From JAEUMD01 sp050246945 (GTDB lineage: Bacteria > Pseudomonadota > Alphaproteobacteria > Rhizobiales > Hyphomicrobiaceae): a stretch of 64,000 nt of DNA. Numbering within the stretch: position 1 is the stretch's first letter; the number at the start of each line of letters is the position of its first letter. The stretch spans positions 1 through 64,000 of the forward strand of contig JBFWVC010000017.1 in NCBI GenBank assembly GCA_050246945.1, read 5' to 3'. Made by a program: the position numbers and the translations under genes. Of the stretch, positions 9,543 to 16,975 are shown in pieces. The notes under the pieces are model-generated. The model ran no database searches. It was not told where the DNA came from and saw only the letters and a list, made by a program, of their open reading frames with translations.

Positions 9543-9780
9543 GTTCCGGAACTGACGTTTGATTCCCGGGCGATGTTCGACAAACGACCGTAAATCCAGA
9601 ACCCCAACGAAAAGATGGCCAGGGATCTGGGCTCATGCGCTGGTGCCCGATAGAGCACGTCTAGCTGAAGTGTGGTTCGGTTCCAGCGTGAGAAGCATGC
9701 TCGAACCAATGGACTGAGCCGTGTGCGTGGTTCCACGAAACATGAACGCGATCCGGAGAACCAAGCGTCAGAGTCGCAAC
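9543..9780. repeat. MITE-like element, copy 1, interrupted by a palindromic repeat
   Basis: The ends form an imperfect 22-base terminal inverted repeat (16 of 22 matches, core CTGACG(T/C)TTG). The interior, including CCGGGCGA, CAAACG, CCAGGG and GGTGCCCG, matches copy 2 at 12512-12644. Copy 1 carries about 107 extra bases at roughly 9650-9757, which are a complete copy of the AGAGCA-type palindromic repeat. Without it the element would be about 131 bases, close to the 133 of copy 2. The surrounding gap from 9114 to 9781 shows no other gene. Confidence 0.65.
9652..9757. repeat. Rhizobial-type palindromic repeat, copy B, nested in MITE-like copy 1
   Basis: It starts AGAGCACG and reaches CATGCTC at 9702. 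A second half follows with GGTTCCACGAAACATGAACGCGATCC-like sequence, as in the copies at 27656 and 40366. Relative to the intact MITE-like copy at 12512 this block is an insertion, so the palindrome was mobile or was inserted at some time. Confidence 0.65.
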
Positions 9781-9781
9781 G

Positions 9782-9913
9782 CTAGTGGCGGCCGGGCAGC
9801 TTCTTCAGCATGAAGATCAGGAGGCCCAGAGTAACCACCAGCACCGAGACGAAACCGCCGAGCGCAATCAGCGCCAGCGGGTCTGTTCCAAGAATTAGGC
9901 CTTTGAGGTCCAT
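9782..9913 (-). CDS. 43-residue single-span membrane protein
   Basis: An ATG at 9913 with a GGAGGCGAGA ribosome site opens a 43-codon frame ending TAG. The product begins MDLKGLILGTDP. It has one clear hydrophobic helix at about residues 13-36 and ends in a positively charged KKLPGRH tail, consistent with an N-out, C-in span. I recognise no family. The strong ribosome site, the positive-inside topology and the compact design argue for a real gene. The stop codon lies one base from the end of MITE-like copy 1. Confidence 0.55.
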   Translation of the reverse strand: MDLKGLILGTDPLALIALGGFVSVLVVTLGLLIFMLKKLPGRH

Positions 9914-10070
9914 TCTCGCCTCCACGAGCCGAGTTTGTTTTGCGCAGTATTGCGGTGGAGCGTGATGTCACGAATTCGTCGTGCTGCGCCGACGCCGTAC
10001 CATCGACGGTAAGAATTATTATCGGCTGAGGCGCTGCCGGCTTTGCTGGGGGTCAATTATTCGGCTGACG

Positions 10071-11828
10071 TCAGTCAGCCTTCCTGGGCGCACGTCGCCG
10101 TGAGCCAGCGCGTCCTCCAGCCACCGCGTTGTGCAGCAGAAGCACGGGCACGAGACCCGCTACGACGATCGCCAATGCGCCTAAAGCCGCCTCCTCGAAT
10201 TGCTCCAGCGCCGCGAACGAGTAGACGTGGGTCGCGAGAGTCTCGAAGTTGAAGGGCCGCAGCAGCAGCGTGGCCGGCAATTCCTTCATGCTGTCGACAA
10301 AAACCAGCAGCCCCGCGGCGCCAAGTGACGGTAGCAGAAGAGGCAGATGGAGTCGACGCAATGCCGAAAACGATGTCTCCCCGAGCGCGCGCGCCGCGGC
10401 GTCGAGGTTGGGCGAGATGCGTTCCAGGCCGGACTCGATCGAGCCAAGCGCGACCGCGAGGAAACGCACCGCATAGGCGAGGACCAGCGCGAGCATCGAA
10501 CCGGAGATGAGGAGCCCCGTCGATATCCCGAACGTCGCGCGGAAGAAGGCGTCCACCATGTTGTCGAACGCCGCCAGCGGGATAAGCAGACCGAGCGCCA
10601 GAACAGTTCCGGGTATTGCGTAGCCAAGTCCCGACGCACGGGCGGCAAAGCTTGTGAAGCCATTAGGATCAATGCGACGCGCATACCCGATCACCAGCGC
10701 CACTACCACGGCCACGGCGGCGCTGATGGCGGCAAGAATGAGAGAGTTCGAAGCCGCAGTGAAGAAGCCGCGCTCCAGACCGGCGTTGGCATAGACCACC
10801 GCGTTGCGCGCCAGTTGCAGGAACGGCAGCAGGAAGCCGATCAAGAACGGTAGCGTTGCGATCGTCCCGGCCAGTATCCCGCGCCATCCGGTAAGGCCCT
10901 GGAACGGGATCGAGCGGTATCGCCCTGTCGTGTGATGGATCTTCGCGCCGCCGCGCGCCCAACGTTCAATGGTGAACATGACGACGATCAGCGCCAGCAT
11001 GACGGTCGCGATCTGCGCGGCGCCGCCGAGGTTCGATCGCTGAAGCCACGTAGAATAGATGCTTTGAGACAGCGTTTGCACACCGAGGTACTGCACCGCG
11101 CCGAGGTCGTTGAGGCATTCCATGAGCACGAGTGCGACCCCGGCGGCGAGTGCCGGGCGCGCCAGCGGAAGTGCCACCGCCCACAACGTTGCAAGTGGCG
11201 TACGCCCGAGCGTGCGCGCGACCTCCAGCGCACATACCGATTGCTGTACGAAGCTTGCCCGCGCCGTGAGGTAAACATAGGGATAGAGCACCGAAGCCAT
11301 CACGAAGATTGCCCCATACAGCGACCGAATCTCGGGGAACCAGTAATCTCGTGCGCTATGCCAGCCGAACAGCGCCCGCAATCCGCTCTGCACCGGACCC
11401 GAGTAATCGAGCAGCTCTACATAGCAATAGGCAACGATATAGGTCGGCATCGCGAGAGGGATGACGAGCAGTCGGTCGGCAAGCCCGCGGCCAGGAAAGC
11501 GATACATGGTGATGAGCCAGGCCGCCGCTGTGCCCGTCACGAGCGTCAGGAAACCCGCGCCGGCCATGAGGATCAGTGTCTGCAACAGTGACCAAGGCAG
11601 CACCGTCCGCAACAAATGCGGCCAGATGTTTTCTTTTGGCGAGAACGCCAGCCAGAGCGTCGTCGCGATCGGAAGGGCCATCAACAGCAGGATTGCGAGG
11701 ATTGCAATGAACCATGCGATACTTTGCGGACGCTGCGCAAACCACGACCCTGCACGCGCGATCCATTGGTCGGGCGAGGTAAGCCCGCCATTCTCCTCCG
11801 CTGATTGATGACCTGGTCTTGCACTCAT
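10071..11828 (-). CDS. FbpB-type ABC transporter permease with two membrane domains
   Basis: The 585-residue inner-membrane protein has two tandem binding-protein-dependent permease domains (about residues 60-290 and 330-560). Each contains an EAA-like loop that contacts the ATPase, for example ALEVARTLGRTPLATLWAVALPLARPA and LDAAARALGETSFSALRRLHLPLLLPS in part. This architecture is typical of ferric-iron (FbpB/SfuB/HitB) and some polyamine or thiamine importers. No ATPase or binding-protein gene is directly adjacent. The binding protein at 5193 might be its partner. A short upstream frame ends in an ATGA overlap with this start. Confidence 0.85.
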   Translation of the reverse strand: MSARPGHQSAEENGGLTSPDQWIARAGSWFAQRPQSIAWFIAILAILLLMALPIATTLWLAFSPKENIWPHLLRTVLPWSLLQTLILMAGAGFLTLVTGTAAAWLITMYRFPGRGLADRLLVIPLAMPTYIVAYCYVELLDYSGPVQSGLRALFGWHSARDYWFPEIRSLYGAIFVMASVLYPYVYLTARASFVQQSVCALEVARTLGRTPLATLWAVALPLARPALAAGVALVLMECLNDLGAVQYLGVQTLSQSIYSTWLQRSNLGGAAQIATVMLALIVVMFTIERWARGGAKIHHTTGRYRSIPFQGLTGWRGILAGTIATLPFLIGFLLPFLQLARNAVVYANAGLERGFFTAASNSLILAAISAAVAVVVALVIGYARRIDPNGFTSFAARASGLGYAIPGTVLALGLLIPLAAFDNMVDAFFRATFGISTGLLISGSMLALVLAYAVRFLAVALGSIESGLERISPNLDAAARALGETSFSALRRLHLPLLLPSLGAAGLLVFVDSMKELPATLLLRPFNFETLATHVYSFAALEQFEEAALGALAIVVAGLVPVLLLHNAVAGGRAGSRRRAPRKAD

Positions 11829-12145
11829 CTTGCAGGCAGCATTGCGGCGAAGGCGGGAACGTCGATTGCAACTGAAAGCGGCAACCCAGTCAGGTTCATT
11901 GCGTTCGTGCTGCGGTTCTTGTCATGCAAATTGTGCAAAGCCCATTCGGGCAGTTTAGCGGGTTGCGTGCCGGTATAGGCCGACTCGGCGGCCGTACGCC
12001 GAAGCAGGACTTGCACAACAATCTCGTGGCAGGTCGCAAACTTCGTCTGGGACGCCGCCTTGTTGAGCTTTGCTACCGGCGGCACCGCGATCATTAAGGC
12101 TGGCGAGGCGCGAAACCGCGGGGCGCTTTGGCGCATGACATTCAT
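11825..12145 (-). CDS. Possible small protein upstream of the permease, unrecognised
   Basis: A 106-codon frame from an ATG at 12145 ends in a TGA that overlaps the permease start as ATGA, an arrangement often seen in translationally coupled pairs. I recognise no domain. A weakly hydrophobic segment near residue 17 (ASPALMIAVPPVA) could be part of an export signal, but charge and length are not convincing. No good ribosome site is seen. The overlap is the only real support, so the frame may be fortuitous. Confidence 0.3.
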   Translation of the reverse strand: MNVMRQSAPRFRASPALMIAVPPVAKLNKAASQTKFATCHEIVVQVLLRRTAAESAYTGTQPAKLPEWALHNLHDKNRSTNAMNLTGLPLSVAIDVPAFAAMLPAR

Positions 12146-12381
12146 CAAGATGTTCCTGTGCACTGCATGATGACCTCGAGTGAGGGCAGATGTGTGAATC
12201 CGACGGCCCTCAACATCCAAAGCATGTCGCGATCTTTCAGATTCGCTCGCCTCGCTTCAGTTATTGATTTTATGCATATCGCTATCGCAAGACCGGTGCC
12301 CACATTTGCGCGACATGCATTAGTAGTGGGTTGGGCCGCCGCTGCAAAGGCGGCAATCCGCGCGCCGGCATGTTGCGCAGC

Positions 12382-12510
12382 CTAGAGCCTGATCGTCTGA
12401 GATGGAAGCAGCCATGCTTCCATCGAAGGCGTGAATCAGTCTCTCCAATAAAGAGATAGAGCAGGCCACGATGCTCAGGCCTGATTCAATCTAATACTGA
12501 CCTGCTCTAG
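12382..12510. repeat. Long palindromic intergenic element
   Basis: The element is bounded by CTAGAGC (12382-12388) and its complement GCTCTAG (12504-12510). It contains a perfect 10-base-pair hairpin (12401-12410 with 12415-12424, loop of 4) and a second AGAGCAGG...CCTGCTCT-like arrangement. It abuts MITE-like copy 2. The layout is that of rhizobial intergenic mosaic repeats, but the sequence differs from the AGAGCATG family. No gene is seen between 12146 and 12662. Confidence 0.6.
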
Positions 12511-12511
12511 T

Positions 12512-12644
12512 GTTCAGGACCTGACGTTTGTTGTCCGGGCGAAGGTTGCCAAACGTAAGTGAGTCCCGAAAACAAACTAGGAATTCCAGGGTTTCGGGCT
12601 GACGCGCAGGTGCCCGGCAGGGAACCAAGCGTCAGCGTCGGAAC
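12512..12644. repeat. MITE-like element, copy 2, uninterrupted
   Basis: The 133-base element has imperfect terminal inverted repeats with core CTGACG(T/C)TTG and the same interior blocks as copy 1 at 9543. It directly follows the palindromic element ending at 12510 and ends 18 bases before the histidine kinase stop codon. It has no coding capacity, so transposition would need a transposase supplied from elsewhere. Confidence 0.65.
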
Positions 12645-12662
12645 ACGAGCTATGGGCGCCGA

Positions 12663-14552
12663 TCAAATCGGCACTTGACGGCTCGATGGAAATGCGAGCG
12701 TCACCACCGTGCCGCCGCCGTCTCCTAGCAATATTTCGAGACTTGCGCCATTGGCGCTTGCCAGTTTCCGCGCCAGTGGCAAACCGATGCCCAGCCCGCC
12801 GCCCGGCCGTTGATGCGGAACGACTTCCATCGCGGCCCCCTCGCTTTCGCTTGCAAGGCGCGCCAAAGTCTCGGTGCTGATGCCAGGACCGGTGTCGCTG
12901 ACGCTCAGTGCCAGTTGACCGTCCTCGTCGATCCGCGTGGAAAGCCTCACCTCACCGCCGGGCGGCGTGTACTTCAGCGCGTTGGTAAGGAGATTGAGTA
13001 ATATTTGGCGGACCGATGTGGCATCCGCCACGACCAGCGGCAGGCGAAGAGCCAAATCGCTCGTAAGCGTCAATTCGGCCTCCTGTGCCATCCCCGTCAG
13101 ACCCGAAATCAAACCCACCGCGAGTGCGTTGAGGTCGAGATTGGTGAACGAGAGTTCTCCCTCGGTACGGTCTCCGGCATCTTTCCGCGGCTGACCCAGC
13201 ATGCGCTCGATCACCGCCAGCGCATGGCGAGCGCTCTCGTAGATGTCCTGGGCATAGCGCAGATAGCGATCGTCTCCAATGCTGCCGAGACGTTGGTCTT
13301 TCATGACTTCTGCTGCCGAGACGATCGCGCTGAGCGGTGTCTTCAGTTCGTGCGCGACGCGGCGCGCCCGTGTCGGCCTTATGCCCCCGCCGCGATCCGC
13401 TTCATGCTCCGGTCGCGCAGGCTGCGCATCGGCGGCGGATCTGACCGGCTTGCCTGGCTTTGGCGGCGTCGCCGGCAGGTCTGCGACATACGTATCGGAC
13501 TTGCTTTGTGAGGGTGCGCGTGTCGCGCTGGAATCGGAGCGGCGCAGGTCTTTCGATGTGCTCTGTGTCGCGGCCTTCGACGCGGGAGCTGGTCTGGACG
13601 TGTAGCCGGCTGGGGCGCGCGCGCTTGCCGCCGCCCCCGCATGAGCGGCGCCCGTCGCTTCGCGTGATCGCGGCGGTGCGGCGCCGTTGGGCCGGGCGGG
13701 TGTATCCGCCGACTTGTGCGCCAAGCTATCGGCCCCCTTGTTTGAAGTGGCACGCCGTCCAGCCAGGATTTGCCGCGCGATCGCCTTCAACGTGTCGTCG
13801 TCGCTGCGGGCCTGCGGAGGCACCGCTGGAGGTGGTGGCGCCGGTTCCGGCGTGGCGACCAAGGCACGGCGATGAGACGGCTGGCTTGCCCTCACGGGCG
13901 CGCCAGCGGCGGATTGAGATGATGGTGCCGAGGCATTCACCGGATCTCGCATGTCTGCGCGATGCGCTGCGGTCGGCGGTGTCGGGACCTCGCGCGGAGT
14001 TCCCGTTCGAACACGGTCGCGATCGGTAGACACATCGTTTGATGGCGAATGAGCCGTGATGCCCCCTGTCGATACTGCCGGATTTTCAGCGTCCTCGCGA
14101 CGCAGTGGTGGCTCGCTTTCTGCCGGTGGCGGCTCGGGAGCGGCGTTCAAAGCGACAGAAGCAACCCCTGCCTGTGTCGGCTCGGATGCAACCTCGACCA
14201 GAACCAGCCGCTGACCGTAATCGTTCTCGATCACCTCGAAATGGCAATGAAGTCTTGCAATCCCGTCAGGTGTCCAAAATACGAGAGGCGTCAGCGGCCC
14301 TCGCCCGCGCGCCACCCGATTGAGGGCACGACGCAAGTCCATGATGGCAGGCATTGCGCTGTCGAGCGGAATTCCATGTTCCAGATCTGCCTCGATACCG
14401 AGAAGCCGAGCTCCGGCAGGATTAGCGGCGATCAGCATCGCGTCACCCGGAGCGATGACCAGCGCCGGGCCCCGCGCAGAGCGAAGCCAGCCGTCGACCC
14501 TTGTGGTCGACCGCGGTCCATCGTATCCGGAATCCTGTCGCCGCTCGTTCAT
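12663..14552 (-). CDS. Soluble PAS-type sensor histidine kinase with long disordered linker
   Basis: The roughly 629-residue cytoplasmic kinase has no membrane segment. Residues about 20-130 form a PAS-like input domain (MLIAANPAGARLLGIE). About 240 residues of Ala/Pro/Ser/Arg-rich linker follow. The transmitter has the H-box RRVAHELKTPLSAI, the N-box LLNLLTNALKYTP, a G1 box SDTGPGIS and a G2 box GGGLGIGLPLA. The organisation recalls alphaproteobacterial cell-cycle and polarity kinases, although the target is unknown. The ATG at 14552 is preferred to the TTG two codons earlier because a GAGAGG site precedes it. No response regulator is adjacent, so it is an orphan kinase. Confidence 0.85.
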   Translation of the reverse strand: MNERRQDSGYDGPRSTTRVDGWLRSARGPALVIAPGDAMLIAANPAGARLLGIEADLEHGIPLDSAMPAIMDLRRALNRVARGRGPLTPLVFWTPDGIARLHCHFEVIENDYGQRLVLVEVASEPTQAGVASVALNAAPEPPPAESEPPLRREDAENPAVSTGGITAHSPSNDVSTDRDRVRTGTPREVPTPPTAAHRADMRDPVNASAPSSQSAAGAPVRASQPSHRRALVATPEPAPPPPAVPPQARSDDDTLKAIARQILAGRRATSNKGADSLAHKSADTPARPNGAAPPRSREATGAAHAGAAASARAPAGYTSRPAPASKAATQSTSKDLRRSDSSATRAPSQSKSDTYVADLPATPPKPGKPVRSAADAQPARPEHEADRGGGIRPTRARRVAHELKTPLSAIVSAAEVMKDQRLGSIGDDRYLRYAQDIYESARHALAVIERMLGQPRKDAGDRTEGELSFTNLDLNALAVGLISGLTGMAQEAELTLTSDLALRLPLVVADATSVRQILLNLLTNALKYTPPGGEVRLSTRIDEDGQLALSVSDTGPGISTETLARLASESEGAAMEVVPHQRPGGGLGIGLPLARKLASANGASLEILLGDGGGTVVTLAFPSSRQVPI

Positions 14553-14781
14553 CGGCAAGAAACCTCTCGCATCGAGAACCTGTTAGACCCGCATCTTCGT
14601 AACGTCTATGAGCATTATCGCACGCTTCACCTGGGGATGCCGCACCCAAGCCGTCAGGTTGCTGGGTGCCGCATGAGATCTGCAGCAGTATACTCGGCCG
14701 GGATTGTCGGGCACCGCCATTGCGCCGGTGCGCGCGACACATGAGCCAAGTGGATGGCAAAGGGGCGTCGGGGAGTGCGGC

Positions 14782-15159
14782 ATGGACAAATCTGCGGATT
14801 TCGAGATCTCGGAAGAGCTGCGCCAGATCGCCGAAGAAAACGTCGGCCAGGCTCGTCAGGCCTGTGAACGGTTGATGGGGATGGCGAGTGAGGTCCGCGA
14901 GCAGGTGGCCCGGTCGCAGGGCGAATTGGCGGCTTCGACCCTGGAGATACAGTCGGCGGCTTTGCGTTTTGCCGAGCAGAACATTGCTTTGGGCTTCGAT
15001 TTTGCGGCTCGCATGGCGCGCGCCCGCAATCTGGAGGAGTATCTTCGGGTCCAGTCGGAGCACGCCGATGCGCAGCTCGATGCCGTGAACCGCCAAACCC
15101 AGGAACTCGGCCTCATGTGGGCCCAAGCCACCGAGCGTACCGCCAAAGCTGGCGGTTGA
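14782..15159 (+). CDS. Phasin-family protein
   Basis: The 125-residue protein is almost entirely amphipathic helix, with the pattern ENVGQARQACERLMG and FDFAARMARARNLEEYLRVQ typical of the Phasin_2 domain. Phasins coat polyhydroxyalkanoate granules and control their size. The ATG at 14782 is chosen because a GGGAG site lies 8 bases upstream. The longer frame from 14704 has no support. It is divergent from the histidine kinase, with a 229-base shared promoter region. Confidence 0.85.
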   Translation: MDKSADFEISEELRQIAEENVGQARQACERLMGMASEVREQVARSQGELAASTLEIQSAALRFAEQNIALGFDFAARMARARNLEEYLRVQSEHADAQLDAVNRQTQELGLMWAQATERTAKAGG

Positions 15160-15319
15160 TCTGGGCATTTCTGGCATGGGAGCAGGGCTCACGTTGCTTG
15201 ATGCGGAAGCGGCCGCAAGATCGCTGTTCCGGCCTCTTCCATTCCTCGTTCACCGATTGTGTTCCTGTCCCCAATGCCGATGAGCTCTTGGCGTGCGGTG
15301 GGCACTTGCCTATTTTCAC

Positions 15320-15348
15320 TTGACGCGGTGCGCCGCTTCCGGCTTTAC
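15320..15348 (+). promoter_or_regulatory. Candidate sigma-70-type promoter for tRNA-His
   Basis: TTGACG at 15320-15325 is followed after 17 bases by CTTTAC at 15343-15348, about 62 bases before the tRNA. The -35 is good, the -10 is weak. Confidence 0.35.
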
Positions 15349-15409
15349 ACACGGCTTGCCGCCGGCCGCGCGCCGGGGCCATGCGCGCCGATCTCGAATC
15401 GCGCCGTTT

Positions 15410-15486
15410 GCCGCCTTAGCTCAGATGGTTAGAGCGCTAGATTGTGGATCTAGAGGTCCCCCGTTCAATTCGGGGAGGCGGTACCA
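15410..15486 (+). tRNA. tRNA-His (GTG)
   Basis: The 77-base sequence folds into a full cloverleaf: 7-bp acceptor stem, 4-bp D stem, 5-bp anticodon stem with loop TTGTGGA (anticodon GTG), 5-bp T stem, and encoded ACCA. The first pair is G1:U72 and the discriminator is A73. The base before G1 is T, so there is no encoded G-1. Lack of G-1 with A73 is the known non-canonical tRNA-His of many alphaproteobacteria, recognised by a divergent HisRS. Confidence 0.97.
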
Positions 15487-15748
15487 ATACCCCTGACATA
15501 TGCCGTTCAAACCCGCTCACGCTCACCAGTGCATTTTGGCCGCCCCAATAAGCCTATAGGCGGAGTGTCCGGTCTGGATTGGGGCCATCCTCGACCCCCC
15601 TAATTCTTGAAACGCGCTAGCAACCAGCGACCTGCAACACTGCAACCCGCAGCTGTGTCATATCACCGGACCCGCGCTTCGTCCGAGACTTCGCCCTGAA
15701 CCCTGAGAAGCATCGACCCGCCCACCCACAATGATCCCACGCAGCTAC

Positions 15749-15796
15749 CTGCCATATTGGCAGGGAGCCTGAAAGTGTGAGCTGCCAGATTGGCAG
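15749..15796 (+). promoter_or_regulatory. Twin palindromic operators, likely enhancer sites for an NtrC-type activator
   Basis: Two 15-base copies of CTGCCA-N3-TGGCAG lie at 15749-15763 and 15782-15796 with N3 = TAT and GAT. Their centres are 33 bases apart, about three helical turns, so they face the same side of DNA. They lie about 85-130 bases upstream of the sigma-54 promoter at 15881, a normal place for upstream activator sites. The local NtrC-type regulator at 26172 is the obvious candidate ligand. Confidence 0.7.
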
Positions 15797-15880
15797 AGCA
15801 CTGTCGTTATGCCTGCTGACTGATAAGTCAAAATATAAAAAATACTAATAATAGCAATATGTTAAAGAAAGAATAGGCCT

Positions 15881-15896
15881 TGGCACGGCGATTGCT
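15881..15896 (+). promoter_or_regulatory. Sigma-54 (-24/-12) promoter
   Basis: TGGCAC-N5-TTGCT matches the sigma-54 consensus with the required GG-N10-GC spacing (GG at 15882-15883, GC at 15894-15895). It lies 45 bases before the first gene of the molybdoenzyme locus. An AT-rich stretch at about 15831-15870 separates it from the twin palindromes and could assist DNA looping. The rest of 15487-15941 shows no gene. Confidence 0.85.
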
Positions 15897-15941
15897 AACA
15901 AGCTTTTAACCATACGTTGAAAGCTGGTTCTTGGTGTTCGC

Positions 15942-16250
15942 ATGAAGCCTCTGTTCGCCATTCTTTCACTGCTCACGCTGACAGGCATCACCGCAACGAC
16001 GACTGCGGCGGTTGCAGCGGAGGCGCGGGTTGTCGGTGGCGTAACGCCCGCGCACCGCCCGGATGGAATGCCCACGGTCACCTCGTTCGAGTTCGATCGA
16101 AAGCAGGCCCTGCATGGTGTCACCAAGCCCTATCCGCCGAGCATCGAGCGTTGGCTTGACGATCAGGGCGCTTGGTACACGCCGTTTTCCCATCCCGGCA
16201 TGACGGCCCCCTACGACATTCGCAACTGGCACGAGAAGTTCGATGGCTGA
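15942..16250 (+). CDS. Small exported protein, first gene of the molybdoenzyme locus
   Basis: The 102-residue product has a Sec signal peptide (about 25 residues, likely cleaved after AVAA), leaving about 77 residues in the periplasm. The mature part is rich in Pro, His and aromatic residues (PYPPSIERWLDDQ, WYTPFSHPGM) and has no Cys. I recognise no family. It directly follows the sigma-54 promoter, so its expression should track the rest of the locus. The 235 bases after it, to 16485, contain only a weak 73-codon frame at 16243 that I do not accept. Confidence 0.65.
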   Translation: MKPLFAILSLLTLTGITATTTAAVAAEARVVGGVTPAHRPDGMPTVTSFEFDRKQALHGVTKPYPPSIERWLDDQGAWYTPFSHPGMTAPYDIRNWHEKFDG

Positions 16251-16485
16251 AGCCCGCTCGCCTGCACGGCAGAGCGTCTGCCGTCGCGTTGGTGTCGCCG
16301 CAACTCTGCAGCGTGCCTCGCTTCCAATCACTGAAATCGCGGTCGCTGCACATGCGGCGACAGCTACTCCGTCTCGCTTGTCGCGAGATGACGGGGCGAA
16401 CGCCTCGTCTCCGGTGCGCCGCCCGAATAGGGACTTCTCTATCGTGCTGCGCGCCAAGTTTTAACCCCCGCTTGGAGGAATTGAA

Positions 16486-16893
16486 ATGAAGAGGACGTTG
16501 GGAACCCTGCTGGCATTGTCCGTTTCAGCGATCGTGATCGCTGGCGGCGCGCATGCCCAGCAGAGGGGTATGTCCGGAATGAGTGGCATGTCTGGCATGG
16601 GTGGCATGTCGGGAATGTCCGGTATGGGCGGAATGCAGGGCATGCAGGGCATGGGCGGCATGGGTGGCATGTCGGGCATGGGCGGCATGGGTGGCATGTC
16701 CGGCATGGGCGGAATGCAGGGCATGGACGGCATGAGTGGCATGTCGGGCATGGGCGGCATGCAGGGCATGGACGGCATGAGTGGCATGTCCGGTATGGGC
16801 GGAATGCAGGGCATGCAGGGCATGGGCGGCATGGGTGGCATGTCGGGCATGGGTGGCATGGGCGGCATGTCGGGAATGTCCGGCAGAAGGTAA
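16486..16893 (+). CDS. Exported methionine-glycine repeat protein
   Basis: The 135-residue product has a Sec signal peptide ending AHAQQ at about residue 26. Apart from a final SGRR, the whole mature part is a run of 34 xGM triplets (x = Gly, Ser, Gln or Asp) after an initial GM. About one residue in three is therefore Met, and there is no Cys or His. The start has a strong GGAGGAATTG site. Low-complexity Met-rich exported proteins either bind Cu(I)/Ag(I) through thioethers or act as sacrificial sinks for oxidants that form Met sulfoxide. Placement between a sigma-54 promoter and a DMSO-reductase-family enzyme fits the second idea at least as well. The repeat DNA may expand or contract. Confidence 0.85.
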   Translation: MKRTLGTLLALSVSAIVIAGGAHAQQRGMSGMSGMSGMGGMSGMSGMGGMQGMQGMGGMGGMSGMGGMGGMSGMGGMQGMDGMSGMSGMGGMQGMDGMSGMSGMGGMQGMQGMGGMGGMSGMGGMGGMSGMSGRR

Positions 16894-16903
16894 TCGCCTA
16901 GGG

Positions 16904-16936
16904 CGGGTGCCGCGGCAACTCGCGGCGCGGCACCCG
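16904..16936 (+). other. Strong stem-loop after the Met-Gly gene
   Basis: A perfect 11-base-pair GC-rich stem (16904-16914 with 16926-16936) encloses an 11-base loop 10 bases after the stop codon. No T-run follows, so it is more likely a 3' mRNA-stabilising or processing structure than a terminator. It could raise the level of the upstream message relative to the cytochrome gene. Confidence 0.6.
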
Positions 16937-16975
16937 TCTCCCCGCAAATTTCCGTACATGAGGGAGAGCTGCGCC

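Noticed and set aside
16243..16464. 73-codon frame overlapping the end of the small exported protein
   Set aside because: No ribosome site, no signal or domain, and competing frames of similar length exist on both strands.
16560..16890. Short tandem repeats that could suggest a CRISPR array
   Set aside because: The period is nine bases or multiples, in frame throughout, with no unique spacers. It encodes xGM triplets.
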